Assembly (NCBI RefSeq): GCF_000002425.4
Contig: NC_037255.1
Location: 3,045,847 to 3,109,846, forward strand
DNA from: Physcomitrium patens
Lineage: Eukaryota > Streptophyta > Bryopsida > Funariales > Funariaceae
Length of the DNA: 64,000 nt
Direction of reading: 5' to 3'
Under the pieces are notes generated by a model, which did not search any database, was not told the origin of the DNA, and worked only from the letters and a program-made list of their open reading frames with translations. Both the position numbers and the translations under genes were made by a program. Within the stretch, counting starts at the first letter, position 1. Each line of letters opens with the position of its first letter. Shown here piece by piece: positions 44,908 through 56,300 of this stretch.

Positions 44908-46061
44908 TATCGTATTATGTGCTATCTAGCTTAAGAGCGCATCGAGCGTCTGGCTATAGAAGATAAAACGATGTTTTACAAGTATCGAAGTAGTCTAATG
45001 GATTTCAACTATCTTAATACAAACTATTTTGGATTTCAATATAAAAGTTTAATCTCAATACAAAGTACTTAGAACACTATTTTTAATAGCTTTTTGATAT
45101 TATAATCACACATTCTTTTGTTATTTATTATTTTTATTTCTATTTAATTAATTAATTTATTTTATTTTATTTTTTATTTATTTTTTATTTTTTTTATTTT
45201 TTAAAATCCTAATCCTACACAACGAGCCTCGGTAAGTTGTAATTCTCAATCTGACCGTCCGATTGTTGTGAGACTTCTATCACTAGTGTCTTTCCAAGTC
45301 TTCTAAATGCTCAAGAAGTTCAATCCAATTTAACTTACAGATTACAAGAAAATACTATAAATCCACGCTGAAGTCCCTTGACCGCTGCCTAAAAGGTTGA
45401 TGACAAACTTTAACGTGTAATTTCCCATAATTGGGTCAAATTGGCCTTTTACATCAGACTCACTCGAATATTGAATTGGTCCTTTCCTCTTTTGTTGACT
45501 CTTCGTAAGAACGGCTCGGACTCATTCTACTTGATTTATCGGAGAATCTTGAGGACCTCAATTCATCCCTTCAATTTTTTCTTAGTTTTAAATCTACTCA
45601 TCTCGATTATTGAAATTGACAGAGCATTATATTGTTGCTAAGTATGCCTCGACTGCTTACTATTCCTACACTAGTGCATAATTGTCACTGGCTCTGGGAT
45701 TGAGACATTTATTAGCATAATGACCTATCTATCTACAACAAAAATAATGAAGTGGTCTTCTTGCACCTCCATCAGGCATTTTGGGTGTCTCTATCAGTAT
45801 ATACCTACTAGGCTTGTTCTACATAGGGTTAGAAAATGATGTTGGTCATTCCGTTGGTATGGAGGGTACTTGGTTTGATGACGCCGGTAGAGCATACGCT
45901 GTTTGTCACATTCGGTGGTACAGCATGCAATGCGATGATATTAATTGGCCCTTGAATATTGGCACTAAAATTGGCCAATGTTTTTAACATCTAAGATGAC
46001 TAACTATTAATAAATCTTTTTTATTTATATTTTTACCATATAGTTGTAATACAATGCGACA
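44908..46061 (-). mobile_element. 3' LTR of F, chimeric subtype with gag segment
   Basis: The minus start is TGTCGCATTGTATTACAAC at 46061, right after a purine tract; the minus end is near TATCGTATTATG at 44908. About 60-420 bases after the start, the LTR contains a segment that reads, on its own sense strand, like a gag zinc-knuckle region; the 5' LTR has the same segment with the same borders. It is shorter than the 5' LTR. Confidence 0.85.
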
Positions 46062-46073
46062 TCCATCCCCTCT
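46062..46073 (-). promoter_or_regulatory. Polypurine tract of F
   Basis: On the minus strand AGAGGGGATGGA, directly before the 3' LTR start TGTCGC. Confidence 0.85.
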
Positions 46074-46928
46074 GAACCTGTACATCCTCTAGTATGTACC
46101 AAATAACCTAGTTATTGTTTAATTTATAATATGTTTTCCAAATCTTCGTCCAAATCTTCTTCAACACTTTTGCTATCCAAGTCAATTTCATCTTCTTATG
46201 GAGGAATATCTATGTCTTCACCAAGGTCTTCCTTATTTCTTTCTCTATATCATTGTTTAAATATTTTTATTCGCTTCCTTGTAATTTGTATTTTTAACCT
46301 TGTTCCATCCAACTCCCACAATGAATAAGTTGCATTATCATGAACAATTGTTTCCACATACGGTCCAAACCATCACTTAGAAAACTTCTTTAAAGTATAA
46401 TGTTGATTGTCTAAGCTACTATCATAGACTAAAACCCAATCACCTTCTTCAATTGCTTTAGGCCTCAATTGATGTTGCTTATCAAATCGTGCCTTACTTT
46501 ATAACCTTGATCTTCTTAACCATTCTAATGCTATTTGCACATCTACCGATCTTTGTTCTAATTTTTGAATTCTAATAGCTAGAAGTTCTTCTCTTGTCAA
46601 TCCATCTTTTCATGGTAGCACGCTCCAAGTAGGAACTTTTTCTTCAATTGGCATAATGACAAAAGTTATGGCCATTCTCTAACCTTCTTATTATAAGCTT
46701 TAACTAATGCTTTCACAATCGGTGGATGACCACGCTCACTTTTTGCATTTCCTTCAAGATTGTAAGCAGTAGTTAGTGATAGTTTAATTCCACATCTTTC
46801 AAAGAATTCACGAGCTTCTTGTCCATTTAATTCTCTACGATCAGCAATGATTTTTCTTATACATCCGTAGCAGCAAATAACATCTTTAAGCAAAAATCTA
46901 CAAATTCCTTCTGTAGATTTTGTTCTCA
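46074..46928 (-). pseudogene. F integrase, C-terminal half
   Basis: The minus-strand peptide IIADRRELNGQEAREFFERCG, continuing LSLTTAYNLEGNAKSERGHPP, is the integrase core around its second acidic residue and the final E (AYxxEGNxKxERGH). It continues to the polypurine tract without a chromodomain that I can read. Fossil. Confidence 0.8.
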
Positions 46929-46933
46929 ATGCT

Positions 46934-47494
46934 TGTCACGGCCATAATCATGTAAGCTAATAATTACATATAGAAATACGTAGAAGTAAGTAAAAGTAGA
47001 TAAAAGTAAGTTAATTCTATAATATTTAATATAGAAGCTTCCTAAAAACTTCCTAGACGGTGCTTTGACTTCATAGGTGTCTTTAATTGATTTTTTGGAT
47101 TAGAAACGTGGTCAACAAGTTGGCCATGTGCCACACATGTTGTTAGCTTGAAGATCAAGCTAATTATGTGGCCCACACGTAGAAAAACTTGCCTTGTAAG
47201 TCAAGGCATGTGTCCTACAAAGTCAACACATATTGGAGGTCCTATAGAACATCACCACGTAGCCCCTAGTTAGATAGTATATATAGAAATAAGAGTGAAG
47301 GCTTCTTCACTCTTATCAACTCCTTTCTTGCTTCTAGTCTAGTTTCAAGGATCTCTAGTTTTCTTGTCTTTTGGCAATAGCCATTCCAGTTTCTATTTCA
47401 ATATATATACTTGTTTATATATATTTTTTTACCTCTCTTTGAGTGAAGGCTTACTTGTCTGAATTATTTTTTCATCGAGTTCTTGTCCTTGACA
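46934..47494 (+). mobile_element. 5' LTR of G
   Basis: From TGTCACGGCCATAATC to GTTCTTGTCCTTGACA. A TATA-like 'tagatagtatatatagaaat' occurs near 47270, a plausible promoter for the element transcript. Confidence 0.93.
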
Positions 47495-47517
47495 GATTGA
47501 CAAGAGTCCACTTATAA

Positions 47518-47526
47518 TATCAGAGC
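47518..47526 (+). promoter_or_regulatory. Probable primer binding site of G, displaced from the LTR
   Basis: TATCAGAGC, the core of the usual initiator-Met site (TGGTATCAGAGC), lies 23 bases after the LTR end instead of directly beside it. The same displaced stretch occurs in G3 (about 61945) and, decayed, in H (about 32950). Confidence 0.6.
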
Positions 47527-47706
47527 TTTGTTTTTTCTTGAGTAAGAGTGGATTTCTCCTTCCTCTTAACAAGACATAAGCGTATTGGAAGTTTGCGGAT
47601 TACCCACTTCTAAACTGATATTGTTCTTAGTATCTTCTTTGTTATCAAGTCTTTCTTTTCTTTTGTCTTGAGCAGTATCAAACAAATTTTTCTTCTTAGT
47701 GTCATT

Positions 47707-48516
47707 ATGACAGAGCTTATTGAAATGAAGAGCGCAATGGCACAAATGCAAGAGCAAATGAGGGAGTTAATGCTTGCGATGCATCAACTCAATTCACCAA
47801 TACAGGAAAGAACAAGAATAGCAGAAAGTGGGGATATAGAGATGATCGGAGCTGCTTCAACATCTACAACAAATCACGTTCCTTCTCCAATTGTACAACA
47901 CCCTGTAAGCACTAGAAAACCAAGAATTGCCTTACCCGAGAAATTTAATGGTACGAGATCAAAGTTTCGAGGGTTCATCAATCAAGTACAATTGGCAATT
48001 GAACTTCAACCGCAAAGCTATCCAACTCCAGGATCACAAGTCTGGTTTATTGGCACTCTACTTTCTGGTTCTGCATTATCGTGGTTTTCGTCTTTTCTTG
48101 AACAACGAAATCCAATATTGGATAATTTGGAAGCTTTTTTGGCGGAGTTTCGATCTATGTATGGTGAACACGATGCAACTCGTGTTGCAACAAATAAGAT
48201 CCGAATTCTGCGACAAAGAAATCACTCAGTAACAGTATATGCTTCACAATTTCGACAACTTGCAATTGACATCAAGTGGGATGATGCTGTACTCATCAGT
48301 CAAATTCTTTATGGATTGCAATACGAAGTAAAGAAATTGATGCTCAACTTACCTGATCCTCAAACTTTGAGTCAAGCAATCGATTTTGCGATAAAATGTG
48401 ATAATCGACTTTTCGAATTTCGATCCAAGAATCATTCACAGGAACCTCAACGTTATTACTCAATGGCAACATCAACATCTTTGCCAAACGTACATTCAGA
48501 AGTAGAAGACATGTAA
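47707..48516 (+). CDS. G Gag, capsid part
   Basis: 270 codons from the Met of MTELIEMKSAMAQMQ. I prefer this to an earlier in-frame Met at 47668 because H and G3 align from this point. An N-terminal coiled coil (residues about 3-35) is followed by a retrotransposon gag domain at about 80-230: KFNGTRSKFRGFINQVQLAI, then WFIGTLLSGSALSWFSSFL, then FLAEFRSMYGEHD and YASQFRQLAIDIKWDD. This is the standard Ty3 capsid layout. Well preserved. Confidence 0.88.
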   Translation: MTELIEMKSAMAQMQEQMRELMLAMHQLNSPIQERTRIAESGDIEMIGAASTSTTNHVPSPIVQHPVSTRKPRIALPEKFNGTRSKFRGFINQVQLAIELQPQSYPTPGSQVWFIGTLLSGSALSWFSSFLEQRNPILDNLEAFLAEFRSMYGEHDATRVATNKIRILRQRNHSVTVYASQFRQLAIDIKWDDAVLISQILYGLQYEVKKLMLNLPDPQTLSQAIDFAIKCDNRLFEFRSKNHSQEPQRYYSMATSTSLPNVHSEVEDM

Positions 48517-48716
48517 ATTGATGCAGTACATTTTAAACCCCTAACTGAGTAAGAAAAGATTCGTCGTCGTCAAGAAGGATTATGTTTATATTGCAGAGAA
48601 CCAAAGCACACTGCTCAATATTATCCAAAGAAACGACGCAACTATAAAATGAGGGGTACGATGGTCAAAGAAAACAACATGTCAGAAAACGGATTCGTTC
48701 AGCTACAATAGGGACC
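48517..48716 (+). pseudogene. G Gag end with zinc knuckle remnant
   Basis: The peptide LCLYCREPKHTAQYYPKK is a nucleocapsid CCHC-type motif, followed by a basic stretch (KKRRNYKMRG). In chromoviruses this is the end of Gag, just before protease. Confidence 0.75.
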
Positions 48717-51700
48717 ATGCAGCTGGAACCTTGTACAATTCCTAATGAAGGTCCTATCCTCTCCTCAGAACCCTCTCCTTGTTTTATAATAGACTTATAT
48801 TTAGGACCTAAGAATTACAAAGCCTCTGCTTTATTAGATTCGGGAGCCTCAGCATGTTTTTTAGATGAACAATTTGTTAAAAGTCGTAAAATAACTTTTG
48901 TACAGAAACCTAAACCAGTACATGTAGAAGTCATAGATGGTTGTCCCTTGTCTTCTGGAGATGTCACTCATGAAACTCATCCTATAAAAGTAACAATAGA
49001 CGGTCATGATAGCTACATAGCTTTTAACATAATTAAATCTCCGTCCAATCGAGTTATTTTAGGTTTATCTTGGTTAGAAAAATATAACCCTCGAATACAT
49101 TGGAATTCACATAAACTTGACTTTTTCCAGAGCATTATTAATAGTTCTACCAACCAAGTAAAAAATTATAAGTCTAGTATAGTAAAACCCGTACTGATAG
49201 GTGCAAAAGCATTTATATACGCAGCAAAAGAAGGATCAACTTTTGTTATTTATGCTACACCTATTTCTGAAAACGTAAAGACTTCAAGTGGCATTCCAAG
49301 TCAATATCAGGAGTATCAAGACGTTTTTGAGAAAAAGAATGCAAATATTCTTTCTGAGCATCCCCATATGATTGTTCAATCGACCTCAAGGAAGGAACTC
49401 AGCCACCATTTGGACCAATTTACAGTTTATCGCAAGATGAGATGGCTGAACTCAAGACATATATTGACGAGAATTTAGCGAAGAATTTCATAAGCCATTC
49501 AAAATCTCCAGCAAGAGCTCCAATTCTATTCGTAAAGAAAAAAGATGGATCTTTACGAATGTGTGTTGATTATCGAGGACTCAACAAGATCACAATCAAG
49601 AACAGGTATCCATTACCTTTGATATCAGGACTCCTTGACCAGTTGAATCAAGCTAAGATCTATACAAAAATAGATCTAAGAGGAGCATATAATCTAGTAC
49701 GGATCAAAGAAGGAGATGAATGGAAGACTGCGTTTCGAACCAGGTACGGGCATTTTGAATATAATGTCATGCCTTTTGGACTCACGAATGCACCAGCTGC
49801 TTTTCAACATCTCATGAATGATGTATTTCGTGAATTCTTAGACAATTTTGTTGTCTGCTACCTAGACGATATCCTGATCTATTCTAAGAATGTTGAAGAA
49901 CATGAAATACATGTTCGTCAAGTATTACAAAAACTCAGAGATGCAGGATTGTACGCCAAGATGGAAAAGTGTGTATTTCACACTACTCAAGTTGACTTTT
50001 TAGGATACATCATTTCAAATGATGGTCTCATGATGGATTCTAAGAAAGTTCAAACAATCATGGATTGAAAGATTCCAAGGACAGTAAGAGATGTCCAATG
50101 TTTCTTGGGATTTACCAATTACTATCGGATCTTCATCAAAGATTTCTCACGAGTTGCAGCTCCACTTACACGCTTGACTAGTAAAGATAAATTCTAATGG
50201 AATCAAGAAGCGGAAGCAGCATTTGAAGTCTTAAAGACATCATTTGTCTCTGCACCAGTCTTATATCGTGTTGACTTTTCCAAGGCATTTTTTATGGAAA
50301 CAGATGCATCAGATTTTGCCTTGGGTGCAGTTTTATCAGAAATGGGATCAGATGATAAACTTCATCCGATAGCTTTTCATTCAAGAAAATTCTCAGCAAC
50401 CGAGATCAATTATGAGATCCACGATAAAGAACTTCTTGCGATCGTGGATTCCTTTCAAGAATGGCATCATTATTTAGAAGGTGCTTCTAGTCCAGTCACT
50501 GTGTATACAGATCACAAGAACCTCGAGTATTTCATGTCAGCACGCGTATTGAATCGTCGTCAAGCTCGTTAGAGTATGTCTTTGTCAAGATTCGAGTTCA
50601 TTATCACTTATCGTCTAGGAAAACAACAAGGTTTGTCTGATGCCCTATCTAGACATTCTTATTTTGCACCAAAAGAAGGAGATGCAGCTTTTGAGCAACA
50701 AAGAACGGTCCTCTTGAAACCGGAGCAATTTCATCTCCGAGCAATGAAATCAACATTGACTGTTGATTCAACTTTTCTCAAGCAAATCCAGTCTAGTATG
50801 TCCTCAGATCCTCTTGTTCATGATATCGAGAATAATTCTTTCAAGTCTCATGATCCTTCTAAGTTCGAGTTCAAGAATAATCTATTATATTTTGAAGGAC
50901 GCCTATATGTTCCAGAAAGAGAAGCACATTTACGTGTTCTTCAAGCACGTCATGACTTTCCAGCAGTAGGGCATTTTGGATATAATAAGACTTTGGAACT
51001 CATATCAAGAGATTTTTGGTGGCCACAAATGTAGAAGTCAGTCAAAGACTTTGTACAATCATGTGATATTTGTTCAAGATCAAAAATTCCTCGTCATCGA
51101 CCTTACGGACTTCTTCAGCCATTACCTATACTATAACAACTATGGTCTTCTGTTTCTATGGATTTCATCACAGATCTTCCAAGCTCAAGATCTTATGATT
51201 CTATATTTGTGATAGTAGATCGTTTCACCAAGATGGAATATTTTGTACCATGTACAAAATCTCTCACAGGTGAAGAAACAGCTAAGCTTTTCATTGATAA
51301 TATCTATCGCTATCATGGATTACCTAAAGATATCAAATCGGATAGGGGAACTCAATTTGTGTCAAGATTTTGGAGGACCCTTTCCAAGATTTTAAAAGTG
51401 GACATAAAGCTATCTTCGGCTTTCCATCCTCAAACTAATGGACAAACAGAGCGCATAAACCAAGTCTTGGAGCAATATTTAAGGTGTACTATCAAATACC
51501 AACAAGATGATTGGACAACCCTTCTGCCATTGGCAAAGTTTGCTTATAATAATACGGTACATTCTTCCACGCAAAACACTCCTTTCTTTGCCAATTATGG
51601 CTATCATCCACGACTTGATACTTTTGATTTTTCAAAAGTTGATAATCCTGCAGCAAAAGGTATGGCAAATCGGTTGTCAGTGTTACATGTAATAATGAAG

Positions 51701-52204
51701 ACGCAATTGAAGGAAGCTCAAGAACGACAAAAGATAAACGCAGATCTATATCGTAAGGAGCAACTACAACTCAACGTGGGTGATAAGGTATGGCTACTTC
51801 GTCGCAATATCAAGACTACTCGACCTTGTGACAAGTTGGACTATCGTAGGCTTAGCCCCTTTTCTGTTTCTGAACAGATCAACCCAGTTGCATATCGGTT
51901 ACATCTACCGGAGTCAATGAAGATCCATCCTGTATTCCACGTGTCTCTTCTTGAACCATATAAGACAGTGGATATACAAGGAAGAAGACAAATGCCACCG
52001 CCTCCTATAGAAGTAGATAATAATGAAGAATTTGAGGTGGAAGAGATATTAGACTCAAGGCGATGCCGAAATAAGCTGGAATATCTTATTCATTGGCGCG
52101 GATATGATATTAGTGAATGCACATGGGAGCCATCCAAGAATCTAGCAAATGCATCAGCTAAAGTCAAAGTTTTTCATCAACGACATCCATCAAAACCAAG
52201 ATGA
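48717..52204 (+). pseudogene. G Pol: protease, RT, RNase H, integrase, chromodomain
   Basis: Protease with ALLDSGASACFLDEQFV (about 48815-48870). RT with [40 protein letters not shown] and catalytic [12 protein letters not shown] (49440-50068). RNase H with FMETDASDFALGAVLSE and YTDHKNLEYF (50290-50560). Integrase zinc region with HFGYNKTLELISRDFWWP, then core VDRFTKMEYFVPC, SDRGTQFVSRFW and HPQTNGQTERINQVLEQ (50950-51480). The C-terminal region has MKIHPVFHVSLLEPY, and the chromodomain lies at 52020-52150 (EVEEILDSR ... LEYLIHWRGYD ... CTWEPSKNL). Domain order is that of a chromovirus. Few breaks. Confidence 0.93.
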
Positions 52205-52298
52205 AAATCTCTCTTATAAAAGAGACAAGATTGAGGCAAGATAACATTCAATTTTCTATCCTTGTTTGTAACTTCTTTGCATTTGTGACGCTAATTAG

Positions 52299-52721
52299 AT
52301 GGAGAGCCAACAACCAGCAGATTCAACTCAAGAACCTTCGTTTGCTGACTTGTCGGACGAGACATTACGATTGTTACAACCTTCAAGACGACGCAATCGA
52401 GATGAAGATCTTCAAGAACGACGTGTTCTTCCTCAAATAGATGGTGAGATACAACGCATTTGGTATCACGATTTGGGAAGAGACTCCCGATGTTTGGTGA
52501 TTTTGCTAGAGGTAGGAACAACTCCTGATGGTGTTCCAAATATTCTATTCGAAGGAAGTTACGAAGGCCTCAACAATGATCAAATAACTGGGTGGTCTTC
52601 CCGCCCTAGTATGGGATACTATCAATGGTTGAGAGGCCCTATCAATCATCTTCGAAGAGAACAGAGATCAGAGTATGTGGCAAATACAATTCGTCGCATC
52701 ATAGATTTCCTCAACATATGA
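52299..52721 (+). CDS. G extra ORF after the chromodomain, 140 codons, unknown function
   Basis: It opens about 95 bases after the integrase end and closes 41 bases before the 3' LTR. The protein is hydrophilic, with an Arg-rich stretch (QPSRRRNRDEDLQERR, about 29-45), a central VILLEVGTTPDGVPN and an end rich in R and I (YVANTIRRIIDFLNI). There is no signal peptide, membrane segment or zinc motif. The second copy G2 keeps the end of the same reading (60240-60330, GPINHL... then IIHFLNI), so it is a family feature. Chromoviruses normally end pol at the chromodomain, so a separate ORF is unusual. I cannot assign a function. Confidence 0.7.
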   Translation: MESQQPADSTQEPSFADLSDETLRLLQPSRRRNRDEDLQERRVLPQIDGEIQRIWYHDLGRDSRCLVILLEVGTTPDGVPNILFEGSYEGLNNDQITGWSSRPSMGYYQWLRGPINHLRREQRSEYVANTIRRIIDFLNI

Positions 52722-52749
52722 TGATCGCTCCTCGTGGAACTCGTCTCTA

Positions 52750-52762
52750 AAAAGGGGGATAA
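52750..52762 (+). promoter_or_regulatory. Polypurine tract of G
   Basis: AAAAAGGGGGATAA immediately before the 3' LTR. Confidence 0.85.
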
Positions 52763-53320
52763 TGTCACGGCCATAATCATGTAAGCTAATAATTACATAT
52801 AGAAATAGGTAGAAGTAAGTAAAAGTAAATAAAAGTAAGTTAATTCTATAATATTTAATATAGAAGCTTCCTAGAAACTTCATAGATGCTGCTTTGACTT
52901 CATAGGTGTCTTTAATTGACTTTTTGGATTAGAAACGTGGTCAATGAGTTGGCCATGTGCCACACATGTTAGCTTGAAAATCAAGCTAACTATGTCGCCG
53001 ACACGTAGAAAAACTTGCCTTGTAAGTCAAGGCATGTGTCCTACAAAGTCAACACATATTGGAGGTCCTATAGAACATCACCACATATCCCCTAGTTAGA
53101 TAGTATATACAGAGACAAGAGTGAAACCTTATTCACTCTTGTCAACTCTTTTCTTGCTTTTAGTCTAGTTTCAAGGTTCTCTAGTTTTCTTGTCTTTTGG
53201 CAATAGCCATTCTAGTTTCTCTTTCAATATACATACTTATTTATATATATTTTGTTACCTCTCTTTGAGTGAAGGCTCACTTGTTTGAATTATTTTTTCA
53301 TCGAGTTCTTGTCCTTGACA
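52763..53320 (+). mobile_element. 3' LTR of G
   Basis: From TGTCACGGCCATAATC to GTTCTTGTCCTTGACA, then ATGCT. Confidence 0.93.
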
Positions 53321-53325
53321 ATGCT

Positions 53326-56300
53326 CTTCTTTCTACTTGATTTGATAAATCTTCACGAGCTAAGATCAAATATCTCATTTGTCAGAACCCAATTCGCATT
53401 ATATCCAAATCGACAACCCATTCAAAATGAATAGCTAGAGGATATATAGAATGAAGCCCATCTCAATGTCGTACATTATTATACGTTTGACAAATTTCAC
53501 ATGATCCTACAAATAAAAGCACATCTCGATACATATTTTTCCACCAATATCATTCCTTAAGCTTAAAAAAAATAGCCCAAATTCCTCTATGTCCTATCGA
53601 TAAACTATCATGAAATCCCTTTAATAATTTTTGTTTCTCTTCCTTATTGCCTATCACTTTTTGTGGCATTCCAATTCCTTTCTTTGGTCTCTTTCATAAG
53701 AATCCTTCTTGAAACAAAAATCCATATGCCTTTTTTCTTGTTTATTTAAAGTTTTGTGTAGACCAATTTTCTTGCTTAGTCAAGGTATTCAAGTAATGAC
53801 CAATATCCAATAATTCTCCTTCATAAAATTCTTCAAAAAATAGCTTGATTTCTTTATTAAGATTTGATACTGAATAGAATTTTGATCCAACTTCATCAAT
53901 ATCTTGAATCATTTTGTCTTTTTTTTCATATCTTGCTCTAGATAGCATGTCTACTACTAAATTATCTTTTCCAGCAACATGCTTAAATTTTGGTTTTAAT
54001 GATTGAATACAAGCAATCCATCTTAACATTGCAATATCCAGTGTTGAACAATTAGTAATCATTCCAAGTAATGGCAAGCAATCCATTTCAATTACTACTG
54101 CTGCACTAATCAAATAATCCCTTTCAGCTTTCATAGCCAAAACAACTCCCCAAAGTTCTCTTATGACTAGCGAATATGTACGTTCACGAGTTCTTAAAAC
54201 TTTAGCTCCAAATCAAACTACAAATCTATTTCTACTTAAATCATCTTGATCCACAGTCCATCCAAGATCAATAGGACTAATATCCACAGTAAGAATTACT
54301 TGTATATTACAATTATAATCAATTTTTTTTAAAATTGGAGGTATCACCAATAACACCTTTAGCTTTTGTATTACTTCAATATGCTTTCTTTTCTATTTAA
54401 ATCGATAATCCTTATGTAAAAATTCATACAATGTATCTACTACATGAGCATAATAAGGAATCCATATACGATAAAATACACAAGCTCCTAAAAACCTGCG
54501 TACTTCTGTTAAAGAGTCACATGAATCCTTCATCCTTTTAATTGCATCAATTTTGCTTGGATCTAGCTTTCTTCCATAAAATCCACACAAATATCCAACA
54601 ATAAGAACTTTCTATACTCCAAATATAGATTTTGTTCCTGAAAGTATAAGATGAACCTCTTTAAGTTGAGTTAAAATCTTTTCACAATCTTGTATATGAT
54701 CAACAACATATTTGCAACACCCCTTCTCATCTAAAGTTTTATCTTTTTTTCCTTCTTTATATCTTTTGATACAAACATCATTTAAAAAAAGCATAGTTTT
54801 TTCAAGAATGAAGTCTCTTAGTATCTTATTCATCCCATTCATCATATGTGCAACTGAGTTAATAGTACTTTATGGAAGAGTACACATTTTAAGTAATCCA
54901 AGTGGCATTCTCATTGTTGTTAGATCTCTACTCCCATGCGTAAGTTGAAATTGATCATAACTCGAATATAAATCATCCATTGAATAAATTGTCTTTCCCG
55001 CAAACGCTTCTGAAAACTTGTCTATTAAAGGTCCTATACTTATATTTTTTATAGTTATTGCATTCATTGGCTGCATATCTTGAATAAAATATAACAATCC
55101 ATTTTACTTAGGCATCGTAAACCAACGACTAGAATATGGAACAAAAGAAGGTTCCAAAATTTTTATTCGCATCTTTTCTTTCAATAATTCCACTAATTTA
55201 GGTAAATGTGCCTTCGACATGGGAATTGGCCTTAAGTTCCAAGACACATGAGGTACTATAAAGATAACCATAGGAGCAACAACATTAAGATCTACACATC
55301 CTATTTCATGAGACCCAAAGACAAATGATTTACCTCGTTTTGCAAGTATTTTTTTTAAATATTCAATTTCTATTGGAAATAAAGAACCATCACATCCAAT
55401 CTTCAATTCTTCAAAATTCTTCTTTGTAAACTGATGTCCAATCTTCTTTGGATCTCTTAAACTCTCCTCTTTTGATGCTTCTTTCATTTGATCCTTAGAA
55501 TCTTTTGGTAAAGGTCCGGCAACAGGTTTTATCTTTTTATCTACTGTTTTATATTTTTTCTCTACAATAATTTCTGGTGCTTGAAAAGGTTCAAGTATAG
55601 AATAAACCTCCCTCGAATGAATTTCCACAATCTTATCATTATCCTTTAATCAAATAGATATAATTAATTCTAAAGAATCCTCCAATCTATTTTCTTCATA
55701 AACACCTAAAATCTTCTCATCATCTTCTAATGTCCCTAACTTACATAATTCCTTTTCAATACTATATAATTTTTTTCTTTCTTTTCTTTTAAAATCATCA
55801 ACTTTTTTATACATAATATTTCCATTCTCAAAAATACCAATAAAACTCGCATCAAAGGCACCTTCATCTCACAAGAGTATCTCCTCTTTTATACCTCTAT
55901 AATCCCGCTTTATAGTGGTACTTCTCCAAAATCCTTAAATCCTTCAACAATCCTTGGCAATGGTTTCTCCCTCAACCTATCTTGATTCCGTTCATGATTA
56001 GGAGGTACTGTCAAAAATTGTACAGCTTTCCTTCCATCTTCACTACATATCCTTGCATAAGCAGAACTATCATCAAGTACTTTTGTTTCCATCCGTGTTG
56101 CCGTAATATAAGGTTGTCCTAAAATCAATGGATAAGATGTTGTAACTTGTACAAAGAAATGTTGTTCTGTCGCAACATCTCCAATCCAAATTTTGACATC
56201 TGAACAAGATCTATATAATTTGTCTCATGTGTTATTAGCTGCTTGTATTGCCCATCCATATTCCATATCAATTTACCATTTCCGCTTCTTATAAAGATCC

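Larger units (their letters stand above)
46934..53320 (+). mobile_element. G: chromovirus (chromodomain Ty3 element), nearly complete layout
   Basis: 5' LTR 46934-47494 and 3' LTR 52763-53320, about 95 percent identical by eye, with perfect duplications ATGCT at 46929-46933 and 53321-53325. Order inside: displaced primer site, gag, zinc knuckle, protease, RT, RNase H, integrase with chromodomain, an extra 140-codon ORF, polypurine tract. Peptide style is that of the Tcn1-like chromoviruses known from fungi and from non-flowering land plants. It is the best-preserved autonomous-type element in the window but has a handful of breaks. Confidence 0.95.

Noticed and set aside
45781-45987. Plus-strand 68-codon frame
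   Set aside because: Antisense of the gag-derived segment in the F LTR.
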